From positions 2,976,001 to 3,040,000 of the forward strand of contig OX359190.1 of NCBI GenBank assembly GCA_947172415.1: a DNA stretch of 64,000 bases, read 5' to 3'. Position numbers and translations under genes: made by a program. Below, piece by piece: positions 1-9,634 of this stretch. This stretch comes from Chondrosia reniformis (lineage: Eukaryota > Porifera > Demospongiae > Chondrillida > Chondrillidae). Below the pieces are notes generated by a model. It was not told where the DNA came from. It ran no database searches and was given only the letters and a program-made list of their open reading frames with translations. Every line of letters begins with the position of its first letter. Position 1 is the first letter of the stretch.

Positions 1-165
1 GAACTAAACCTGGAGAGAGCTTTGGATGAAGATACAGTTGTCTTTTTTCTTCTCTTTCTTCTTCTGCTCCACTGGGCCAGACAGCTGTTTCTGGGAATTC
101 CACACTTCATCAGTGAATCTTTGTCTTTTTCTTGATCTTTTGTGAATCCTCGGATATGTACATAC
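1..165 (-). repeat. Dispersed repeat family A (copy 1)
   Basis: This is a copy of a roughly 200-220 bp interspersed repeat whose core reads CTGATGAAGGGTGGAATTCC and then CAGAAACAGCTGTCTGACCC, followed by an AAG/GA-rich stretch and TCATCYAAAGCTCTC. It is in reverse orientation and cut by the window start. Other copies: 1030-1215 (+), 2660-2800 (-), 41430-41660 (+), 45410-45640 (+), 54690-54915 (+), and a scrap near 40125-40200. Any open frame through it is a by-product of the repeat. Confidence 0.75.
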
Positions 166-677
166 GTACGTATGTCTGAAGGTTTGCTTACATTGGCAAC
201 TTTTAGCTTTGCTTTCCATTAACACTCCTTACATGAAACACATAGATACTATCTAATATACCTGCATGTGTATATATGCATGCAATGATGGGGTCTGTTT
301 GTTGTATTCATTGAGAATGTTATTATTATTATTAATGATTTAAGTGTATCATATGCAGTAGTACACTAGGAATAAATTTTGCCCCATGCTGCACTATACG
401 TACAATAACCATTGATACCAGTTCTATACATATGCTTATCACACCATACAACATGCCACTTAATGCATACATACATCTTGTTGAACGTTTTAACCTCTAG
501 GTTTTCACCAGTAATAAATACATATCTATGTAAAGACGATGTACCTGGCTGTCTCCAAATGAAATACACAGATGCCAGAGATATTGCATTTTGTATATGT
601 ACATATATACGTATGTGCTTATTTATGTACGTTTCTTTGAATGGTTAATTAATGAGAATGAAAATTTAATTGTTTAG

Positions 678-3600
678 AGACCAGAAACCAGAAAAGGAAG
701 GCAAGAAGAAGAGTGAGGGGAAAAGGGATCCTAAGCCACATGCTAAAGAAGGTGAAGATGTTTTACAGAAAGGGAAACATTCCTCTCAACAGTCGGACCC
801 AAAGATTGAGGAGACAACTGAGAAGAGGAGAAAGGAAAAGAGGCGTGACAAAGATACCAAGTCCAGTGAAAGAGAAGGTTTATCTAATAAGAGAAGAGAT
901 CAAGGAGATGGAAAAGGAGTGAGTGCCGAAGAAAAGGAAGTTCCTAAGACATTGTCCCAACCATCCCAACCAAATGAAGAAGATACCTTGCAAGTAAGTG
1001 TGTTTATGTATGTGTGTCTTGCAGTGATCATGTGTCAAAGAGTTGGGAATCACTAAAGATCAAGAAGCAGACAAAGTTCCCCAGGACCACTGATGAAGGG
1101 TGGAATTCCCAGAAACAGCTATCTGACCCAGTGAAGAAGAAGAGAAGTAGAAGGAGAAAACATTTATATCCTTACCAAAGCTCTCCCTACGTAGGTTTAG
1201 TTCCCAAGAGGCCTTTATTCTACAGTATAATAAAAATACAATGAAAAATGTTCGCAATCACAATTTTTACTGTATACATTCCTATGGTTTGCGCTTTGGT
1301 TAGTGTGAAAATATAATATTTGTATATTTTTGGATAAGGTGAAATTTCTAGTGGTCTTGGCCATTTCATCTTAACAGGGTTCAACTGTATTTGGAATTAA
1401 TATAATAGAGAAGGCAGGATTGGAGCAATTCAACTGCAATGATAGCTCGGTGGCAGTACACTGAGAGATATTCTGGGTTCCCTTCCAAACATTCATTTCT
1501 TTAATGCTTTTCCGTCCTCATGATGTTTAACAATAATTACTTGTGGTTTGATTATCACTTCAATTACTCGTGTATGTATGTATGTATGTATGTATGTATG
1601 TATGTATGTAGGTGGAGAGTGGCTCAGATCAACAGTCACACGCACCTCTCCGACCTCCCTCAGCTAAAGGAGGGAGACGAAAACATGCTAGTATTGATGA
1701 TATGGGTGGCAGTGATGTTCCTACTAACAGAGACAACCAACCTGAAGGTTAGTAATAATATATGGACAAATACAACTGCTGTATACCGCTTGCATACATA
1801 TTCATATGTACGTACATACATATCGTATTCGGGAATTGAAGCGCATGTGTTTAAAGAATGTCAGATTGCCAATTTTGCCCACATCCACAATCTATTGATG
1901 TGCCAAGGATTAGACACCTAAGTACGTAGTTTCCTATGCTCACATTATTTTTACCACAATGGTTTACTTTATACTTATTTCTCTGTAATTTGTATAAATC
2001 GCAATATACGTATTACCTCGCATTGAATTCCCAGTAGACAATGTGTATGTTTATTTTTATGTACACATGTAAATTTGTACACATACATATATTGATTTGT
2101 TTACAGCTGATAAAGTCCTTTGTAGTCAAAATGATTATTGTTATTTATTTCTGCTACGTTATTGCTCGAAAAGTCGTAACCAAAATAATTTATTTGAGAC
2201 TCATCTGGTGTCTAGGAGATGATAGAGGAAAGGAAATAGTAGCCACAAGTGAAGATGTAAAAGAACAAAGACCCATCGCTCCAGATGTGAAGCAAGACGA
2301 TGTGATTGAAGAAGGCCCAGGAATTACCTTGCAAGACCAAGAGAGGTCATCTACCCCTCCTCTGCCTCCCATGGCTCTAGCGTACGTTGCATCTTTACCA
2401 GCCAATTGTTCATTATATTTGGAGGTTCCATTGTATGTGTATTTGTCTGAATAGAGGCCCGGGCTTCTATTTCATTTTGGTCATTTTGACCTGTCCTCGA
2501 TTTGAGACCCAACTTCTATATGACCAAATATGGTATTTATTTTGAAATTATTATCAACTCTACCTCTGTCTACACTATTTTCCTAAAGGCATGGTTGACA
2601 TTAATACTAATCTAAGGAAAATATAATTGGAATAGACTATCTTCCTGGACTTATTATTAAGGGAACACCTATAGAGCTTTGGATGAGGATACAGTTATAT
2701 ACCAATTTTCTTCCTTTTCCTACTGGACCTAATGATTGTTTCTGGGAATTCCACCCTTCATCAGTGACCCTGGGAATCTTTGTATTCTTGTTCAATCTTT
2801 GACTCATGCACATGTACGTGTAAAGACATGATCACTTTACGACTTTGGAATCATTTTCAATTGTGTGTGCAGCACTCAAGTGAAGAGGCCCGGCAGTGCG
2901 AGGCCTGCTCCTCCCAAAGTCCTGAGGCACCAGGCATCTCAGGACAGCACTCAGCAGAAGGCTAGCTCAACTGGTGTGGTGGCACCCAGACTGATCTTAG
3001 ACACTGGAAAAGGAGACGAGGAAGAAGAAGAAGAAGTGGACAAGTTTGTTACAGAAAGTGTTCCTCTTGTGGAACAGAGTCAGGTATGTATACGTACGTA
3101 CGTGGTGTGTATATATTAGTCAAGTACCTATAGACCATTACCTGGCATGTGAGTATGCACCTACAGTACGTACGTATGTATGTATGTATGTATGTACAAT
3201 TAGTAAAAACCTCATTTTTCCGCACCCCAATTAACCGGCTGCTTGGATTATCCGGCCTTCGTGGTGATAACAAAATGGCTACTTTGAGCAATGAGTAGAG
3301 TAATTCCAGAGAAAGAAAGTGTGTAGTTCTTACCCTAGAGGATAAGATAGCAGTACTCGACCGCCTGAAGGATGGAGCAACTCAAGAGAAACTTGCAGAC
3401 GAGTACTTGCACACTGTATTAAGAACGTTATTATTGTGCACAATGTATTAAGAATATTGCAATTTACATATCTGGCAGTTTCACTTATCTGGTAATGGTC
3501 CGGTAATGATCAGATAAGTGAGGTTCTACTGTATGTACGTATGTACATGTACTTAGATATACGTACACTACTACTGTACCAATCATAAGTATATAGATAT

Positions 3601-6600
3601 ATGTACGTACGTAGGACATTTTACAGTGTGAAGGTTTCCCATACAGTGCATGTCCGAGTCACAGAGTGTTTCATTCATATTGTTCAAAAAAATGCAAACA
3701 CAATAAATACATGGTGTGACATGGGTTTCTTTTAACTGTGTATGTATGTCGAACTAATATTTGAAAGGATTCATCTTTTGATCTCTTCTAAAGATGTACA
3801 AGAAATTTAAACCAAAAACTGTCTTTAGATGCTCAAAAAAGAGATTGATATGTATGTACGTATATAAACCCTTTCAAAGATGGGAAATGCATGTTGCTTG
3901 GTAGATTATTAAATGTTAGGACTTGCTAGGATAATACAGTAAGGATGAGGGAGAATGACTTAACAATAATGGATTTGTAGTACAAACATACGTACATGCA
4001 TACGTACGTACAAGATGATTCTGATACATATGTACGTATGTTTGTAACTTCTTGATGCTAATGTGGCTTCTAATTCTATCCCTCTTTTCCCTCTAATTCC
4101 AAATTTTCCATTTTCTTATTTGATTTGTCCAGTTGGCACATTCAACTGAAGAGATAGATCCATCTAAAGTAGGAGCTCTGGCTAGAACAATGATTGAGAC
4201 AAAAGAAAGACTGGAAGGAGAACTAACTAAAGACAAGCTCCAGGTCAGTTGCTTTTTCAAATGTGGAGTGTGGACCCTGCCATTTAATATTGTAGAAAAT
4301 GGTTCAATGTATCATGATTATACCTCCAGTATACAATATGCTATCAAGCATACATACTTAAGTGCGTATCCTTTTATCAACTGTATAGGATATAGGTATA
4401 GGAGGACCCAGAATTTCTGAAGCTGAAAGAAGGAAGCAACGAGAACTCGTGTCCAAGGAGATTGAGAAGCTGCAAACTGGCGTGCAAGCATTATGCCGGA
4501 GCACAACACCACTCGGCAAGATTGTAGACTATGTACAGGTAACAAGACACCGACTCTTGTTCCCGTTGTAGAGATTGTAGACATGGTAAAATACTTTGGT
4601 GTGTATGTGTACACAGGAGGATATAGAGAGTATGCAGAAGGAACTGGAAATGTGGAAGAAGCAGAACAACGAATTAACAGAAACACTTAGTAAAGAAGAA
4701 ATGTACGTTATTATGTGCATTTTTTGGCAATCCCGTGTATACGTAACTATAGCACCCTATTCCTGGGCATACATACGTACATACGTACGTATGGTAGACC
4801 TGCAAGTATTATAATTTAGCCTTTTGCTGATGTTACTTGAACTTGTGATTATAGAAAGGAGGTGTTTTAGATTATTCATCAGGACATGTACGTATGTCTG
4901 AAACTAGTAATGCTAGTGATAAATGTGGTTTTAGTCTATTAACCATCTCTCCCTATGGGATTAACATTATGTTTCTTGTAATATGTAACAGCCAATCACT
5001 TTCCTTGTAAGTACCATATGTACTGTACTACACTTGTGATTCCATGTTTTTTGTATTACATGTACATATGTACCCTAATATATACGTACTTGTTCCTTCA
5101 CAATACAACATATGTATATACGCATGTATGTACGATATATGAAGTTTATTGAGCAACAGCAACATTAAATCTTTGGAATAGAACATTGCAACCCGTAGGT
5201 CTTAATCAGCAATATTTGTATACATATTGCTGATGAAGACCTACGGGTTGAAACGTTCTATTCCAAAGATTTAATGTTGCTGTTGCTCAATAAACTTCAT
5301 ATACGTATCATCATAATCACGACAAATAAGCCCTATCACTTCATATGTATGTACGTATGTCTTTAAGAGTAGACATACATATGTGTGTACATACAATCTT
5401 ATTTAGTAGAACCAGAATGAATGATCACCTCTCTAGGAGGAGCACTTGCTTAAGGCGGCCACTTCAATCGAGTCCCAAAACCTTACTATATTAGCCGCAA
5501 TGGTGCCCCACATTGAATACCTGTTTCAATGCTTTTGCCTATCTATTGCAGCAGCCAGTTAAATTAGGTCCCATAGGTGACTGGATTATAGGCAGGTACA
5601 CCACACTGTTTTCTCAATTGCTTATGAGACGTTTTCCCAGTCAATTTCAACACCAGCAGTAATTGCTACACTTTCTCTTTGTACAAGCTGTGCTTGTTGC
5701 TGGTAAATACAGTTAGATTTATCTATTTGGTAGGGTAACTGAACAAGAGCTTCAGCCTTTTAAAACTCAACTTGGTGAATTAGAGGCACAACTTTTGGAA
5801 CAAGTGAGAAATTTGTTTTCCACTGCATTGTACAGTACATACATATGAGATAGAAATAATCACTGATAGGTATTTCGCCTGATCAACCAAGTGACCAAAG
5901 TCTGATCTTGGTTGGGAGACTGAAGTTCTATTGATTATTTCCATCTCATCGTTGCCTTTGCACAGGCTTAGTACAATGCATAACTCCCTTTTATATATAC
6001 ATATGTACATACATATGTATATACGTACGTACGTTTAAACGTTTACAGTACTTTTTGGGTCGGTTGTCCAGAACAGACATTGCAATCGGTAATCGTAAAA
6101 GGTTATCGACGCATGTATGGTGATGTCATTCTAATGAAAGTTTTTCGAATATTATAGTTGCGAGTTACCAATTGCAATGTCCAGTCTGGACAACCGACCC
6201 AAAAAGTACTGTACGACTAAGGCACAATGAAATGAAGCGTATACTATCCATGTGTACACATATGCAGTATGTTTGACAAATATATTTGTTGCATGCCCTT
6301 CAATTCATGTCAGGTTCGCCTGAGAATTCTCTCCTACCAATGTTAACATATCTTAAAATGGCTACACCCATGTAAAGCACTTACACTTGTTGAATAGAAT
6401 TGAATATGTATATTGTAAAATCCAATGTATTATATTTGTTAAGATATTGATATTTGGAATAATATTATATAGTTTGTCTTTCTTCATTCACACTACGTGT
6501 GTACATATCCCTACACGTGTTTATAGGTTGAGCTGATAACTACTTCCAAGGTGAATATTAGGCAGAATGATGAAAAGATTCAACAGATGCTTCAGACCAT

Positions 6601-6622
6601 GTCCTTTGCTGTACAGATTTAG
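678..6622 (+). CDS. TRAF3IP1: TRAF3-interacting protein 1 / IFT54, C-terminal part (5' end lies before the window)
   Basis: IFT54 is a subunit of the ciliary intraflagellar transport complex B and a microtubule-binding protein. Exons read as 678-993, 1612-1747, 2216-2381, 2873-3083, 4133-4243, 4389-4538, 4617-4702, 5734-5803 and 6527-6622 (TAG stop). All junctions keep frame and have GT/AG borders; together they give about 446 residues. The first exon is the Lys/Glu-rich middle region. Exon 4 has the conserved [11 protein letters not shown] motif. The last five exons form the family's C-terminal coiled coil, recognisable by [35 protein letters not shown] and [14 protein letters not shown], close to the vertebrate protein. 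The N-terminal calponin-homology-like domain must lie upstream. The final exon stops where the family stops. Introns hold a pogo relic, a foldback and several MITEs. Identity is from recalled family motifs and is strong; exon borders are inferred. Confidence 0.9.
1030..1215 (+). repeat. Dispersed repeat family A (copy 2)
   Basis: Second copy of the family, in a TRAF3IP1 intron. It contains the conserved CTGATGAAGGGTGGAATTCC core, the AGAAGAAGAGAAG-type purine tract and the GTTTAGTTCCCAAGAGGC tail. Confidence 0.7.
1440..1568 (+). repeat. tRNA-derived SINE (diverged copy)
   Basis: The head has TAGCTCGGTGGCAG, an RNA polymerase III A-box-like motif, and GGGTTCCCTTCC in place of the B box. It is followed by the shared tail TCATGATGTTTAACAATAAT and a TGTGGTTTGATTATCAC block. 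Better copies lie at 30478-30600 (+) and 57080-57190 (-). Confidence 0.6.
1825..2036. mobile_element. MITE with TTCGGGAATTGAA-type inverted ends (diverged copy)
   Basis: The left end ATTCGGGAATTGAAGCGCA mirrors the right end CGCATTGAATTCCCAGTA. A better preserved member with nearly perfect ends is at 57374-57579, where even the internal AAAGAATGTGA-like word recurs. There is no coding capacity. It lies in a TRAF3IP1 intron. Confidence 0.6.
2660..2800 (-). repeat. Dispersed repeat family A (copy 3)
   Basis: Shortened reverse-orientation copy beginning AGAGCTTTGGATGAGGATAC and containing TTTCTGGGAATTCCACCCTT. It sits in an intron just before TRAF3IP1 exon 4. Confidence 0.65.
3201..3532 (+). 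mobile_element. Deleted pogo/Tigger DNA transposon with a surviving helix-turn-helix remnant
   Basis: The right end, read inward, is CAGTAGAACCTCACTTATCT, a Tigger/pogo-style terminus. The left end reads TAGTAAAAACCTCATTTTTC. Between them about 40 codons read [20 protein letters not shown] then [11 protein letters not shown], matching the N-terminal CENP-B/psq-type DNA-binding domain of Tigger transposases. The rest of the transposase is deleted, so it is an internally deleted, non-autonomous relic in a TRAF3IP1 intron. It is a different lineage from the intact element at 9635-11626. Confidence 0.75.
5137..5302. mobile_element. Foldback element, 'GCTGATGAAGACC' family
   Basis: Two arms of about 75 bp (5137-5212 and 5226-5302) are near-perfect inverted copies around a 13-bp loop. 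Key words are GAAGTTTATTGAGCAACAGC in the left arm and GCTGATGAAGACCTACGGGT in the right. The same GCTGATGAAGAC and GTTGAAACGTTC words recur in hairpins near 21110-21190 and 58140-58292. It is non-coding and lies in a TRAF3IP1 intron. Confidence 0.8.
5860..5960 (+). repeat. Dispersed repeat family B, copy 1
   Basis: The sequence CCAAGTGACCAAAGTCTGAT then CTTGGTTGGGAGACTGAAGT returns, slightly diverged, at 62810-62875 in the same orientation. There is no coding signal; the nature of the element is unknown. Confidence 0.5.
6044..6213. mobile_element. MITE with about 40-bp terminal inverted repeats and TA flanks
   Basis: The ends CAGTACTTTTTGGGTCGGTT and AACCGACCCAAAAAGTACTG are inverted copies extending about 40 bp with few mismatches, flanked by TA on both sides. 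This fits a mariner/pogo-type TA-target MITE of about 166 bp. It has no open frame and lies in the last TRAF3IP1 intron. Confidence 0.8.
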
Positions 6623-6910
6623 CAATGATGTTTGTATACATACTGTATGCTTACAGTAACTGTAGTTATTACAGCATATATACGTACATACGTACATATA
6701 TACAGACTTCCTTATTATTGTATTCTGATGTTTTACATTTTTAAAATGCATCTAATAACTGTCATCAATTCCAAATGATTAGGGACATTTTTGGCATGCG
6801 AATCCCTTGTTCTTCATGATCACTAGATTGTTACGCATTCCTAGTCTTGCCCCAAACTGTATAATTCAGTGAACATTGCAACAAGACAATGACAAAGCAA
6901 ATTCACACAC

Positions 6911-8682
6911 TCAATTATCAACTTTAACAGTTTTAGTCCTTCTTGCACAGTCCTTCCCAAAAATGATTTCTGCTGAGATGTACAGTACAACAGATACCAA
7001 CAGAACTGATAACAATACAATAATATTCTCCGTAATATTGATATTCCCAAACACAAAGAAGGATATTGATCCTCCCACAGCCAGCACTCCCTTGATCAAA
7101 CTGAAGGCCACTTCCTTTTCTGAAGATTTTGCAACAATTCCAATGTAAACTGTACAGTTAAAAATATGTTATAAATTACGTGTACATGCAATCAGTCTAA
7201 ATTAAAAAAGTCAACATAACATTGGTTAAAGGTATACTTATGCGTATATACCAAACATTAAGCTATTATGCATATATATATACACAATGCATATAGTGTG
7301 GTGTAATATTTTCCAGTGAATATGTACAATTAATGCGTGATATAAAGAAAGCTAGATGTCTATATTACTGTGCAAATCCACAGTATATAAACATTTAAAC
7401 TGTTTGGATATTTTCCTAAGATAATGCACATATACTCACTACTGGAAAGTGTCATCCAGAGACCATCTGTGATGCCAGCAAGGAAGGATGCAACAAACAC
7501 TACAGCATGACTGGGCTCCCTTGGCCAGAGGAGGAGAAAAAGGTACAATGCCACTTGACAAAGTGCAACTGGAATAGCCAGCAATGTCCTGGTGCTGATG
7601 GTGGAGATTCTGCCTGTTAGCACGCTCGTCAAGGAGGAACTCAATCCCCAGGTTAATACAGCAAGTCCCACATAACCAACTCCAATACATTCTGATACAA
7701 AGTACTGTAATAAAGTGGTAATAGCATAACTTAATTATAAACAAAATGGATGTCTTTAACTACATACAAATACGTACACACGTACCTTAGAGAATTTACC
7801 AAAGAAGAATCCTTGATTTAATCCAGAAAGAAAAGAAATAAGAAATGCAAAATTATATCGAGGATGGAAGGTAACTCTGAGATAGGTCTTTAAAAATGAC
7901 TTTTTTCTTTTTCTCTTATTCTCAGATATGTAATAGTAGCTCCAAGGTTGGTAGCACAAAGATGCACTTCCTTTAATACAGAAACTCAATAAAAGTGCAG
8001 TAATGGATGATAGCAAGCCTACAGCAAGCACTCCAAATGTAGCCCACTCTGGTGTTGTCTCAAAGCTTGTTTCAACATCACAAAACCTTGTCTCATTGAG
8101 TTCAGTTATGTTAGACGAGTTAAAGGTTGCAATACTCAGTAACTGCGAAGGGAGGAGAAAGGCGGATGATATCAAGCTACCTATCAAGGCTGAACCGCAA
8201 TAGCCTAAGTGCACTATGCCATGAAATCGGCTGATAACGTATCTGGCGTCCTTTCCTGTTGTTAGACACATTTTTTTGGCAGCGTCTGTTACATAGGATA
8301 ATACTGCAGTCCATATTATCCCTCCACCCACACCCATTAAAGCAGATCCACCAATCAGTGTCAGCCATGTTGGATAAAAGTTTCCAAGTGTAAATAGTGT
8401 ATAAAGAATACTAGTGAGAATGAAGGAGCACTTCATTCCGATGAGCTTTAAGGTCACTGAGCTTACAAACTGGGACACACACCAACACAGCCACATACTA
8501 CCTAGGGCCACAAACCCTATGAGACCATTGAAGCTCGTCAACACTCCAGCCATGGCGAAATACGGCATGTGTAGCAGGAAGTGTATCGTCGTTCCCACAA
8601 TCAAGCGAGAATAACCTTCGCAGCGACTAATTCCTGCTTCGGAGTCAGGTAGCAATTCACTTTTAGTATCCGATTCCTCCAT
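6911..8682 (-). CDS. UNC93-like major-facilitator membrane protein
   Basis: Three exons, 8682-7786, 7704-7440 and 7149-6911 (TGA), join in frame to about 466 residues, the usual length for UNC93A-type proteins. The start ATG follows a short non-coding leader and opens with an acidic cytosolic tail, then about eleven to twelve hydrophobic segments. Family signs: GLIGFVALGSMW near the second segment, GVGGGIIWTAVLSYVT, a FHGIVHLGYCGSALIGSL stretch matching the YFGIF...GNLISS region of UNC93A, GLNQGFFFGKFSKYFVSE, and LLLWPREPSHAVVF followed by GITDGLW. A luminal loop holds two NxS/T sites (about residue 195). UNC93 proteins are MFS-fold. UNC93B1 escorts Toll-like receptors and UNC-93 tunes potassium channels; which role applies here cannot be read. 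The gene ends 288 bp from the convergent TRAF3IP1 stop. Confidence 0.85.
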
Positions 8683-8689
8683 TGTTTAA

Positions 8690-8960
8690 CAGAACACTCA
8701 AAACGGCCAGGCCAGCCAGATAATGGCCACTTAATGAGGCAACCGTTACGTAATCTTGAAAATGGCCGCTCTTGTAATATTTTGCCTGCAGATATGATAT
8801 TACGTCCTAAACTAGTAACTCTGATGCTGAATAATTAATTTTTGCACCATGATTATGCACCTTAACATTATGAGGGAGTCGTAACACCCTTAGTCAACCT
8901 GTAAAGTTGGAATGTCAAAGGAGTGATGTATTATATTTCAAAGAAGTTCAATTGGTTTTT
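8690..8960. other. Intergenic stretch upstream of the UNC93-like gene
   Basis: This carries the presumed promoter and 5' leader of the UNC93-like gene. No conserved motif, RNA gene or mobile element is recognised by eye. Confidence 0.4.
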
Positions 8961-8967
8961 GAAATTT

Positions 8968-9513
8968 TCATTCTCTAATTATGCATGTATGAAAGATGTT
9001 TAAAGAGTTTTTGAAATGTTTATTTTGCAGGTTTTCCACTTTGCAGGTATCATACGAATTTACCTCACCATTAGCAGCCTTTGATTGTGAATTTCCACTC
9101 TTATTCTTCTCCAACCTTTGGAATTCGCCTGCCAACTTTGTAGCTGACCCTCTGGGATATTTCTCGGCAATGCTCTGTTTTAGTTGGCACTCTAATTTTA
9201 TCAAATCAGCCTCTCTATCGGTAATTAGCTTTTCTATCTCCTCAATTCTCGCTTTAAGAGTGGTTATTGCTTCTTCCTTGTCCTTCTGGATAGTCTCTAT
9301 CTCTTCCCTTAACTTGATATCCTGCTGTTCTCTGACTACTTGGTTGCGAAAAACGCCTTGCATGCGAGTCAGTAAAGTCATCACACAGAAAAAAAACATA
9401 GGAAAGGTAGAGTAACCGGTGCTATTATGAGACAGGAAATCACAAAATGTAATAACTCCATTGTTACTCAATGTATTCACTTCAAATTTTCTACACATCA
9501 TGCACACATCCAT
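8968..9513 (-). CDS. Coiled-coil exon of an unrecognised gene
   Basis: One open frame of 181 codons. Its middle, from MTLLTRMQGVFRNQVV through EKLITDREADLIKLE, is a strongly charged heptad-type helix typical of a coiled coil. Beyond KAANGE a possible donor (GAG/GTAAAT, near 9060) suggests the last codons are intronic, and the first 30 or so codons before MTLL may also be non-coding. It lies on the same strand as, and just downstream of, the transposase at 9635-11626, and a PHD-like open frame lies beyond that. It could be an accessory exon of the transposon, or an exon of a host gene split by it. No function is assigned. Confidence 0.4.
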   Translation of the reverse strand: MDVCMMCRKFEVNTLSNNGVITFCDFLSHNSTGYSTFPMFFFCVMTLLTRMQGVFRNQVVREQQDIKLREEIETIQKDKEEAITTLKARIEEIEKLITDREADLIKLECQLKQSIAEKYPRGSATKLAGEFQRLEKNKSGNSQSKAANGEVNSYDTCKVENLQNKHFKNSLNIFHTCIIRE

Positions 9514-9634
9514 ATGTATCTAAAATCATAAAAACATTTCATTCAACATATCAGTCAGAGATAAAAATCATACTTGTACAAATAGTAACATAAGTTGGTA
9601 TTTTGGGACAGGTGTTCCAATTAAGGGTCACACA

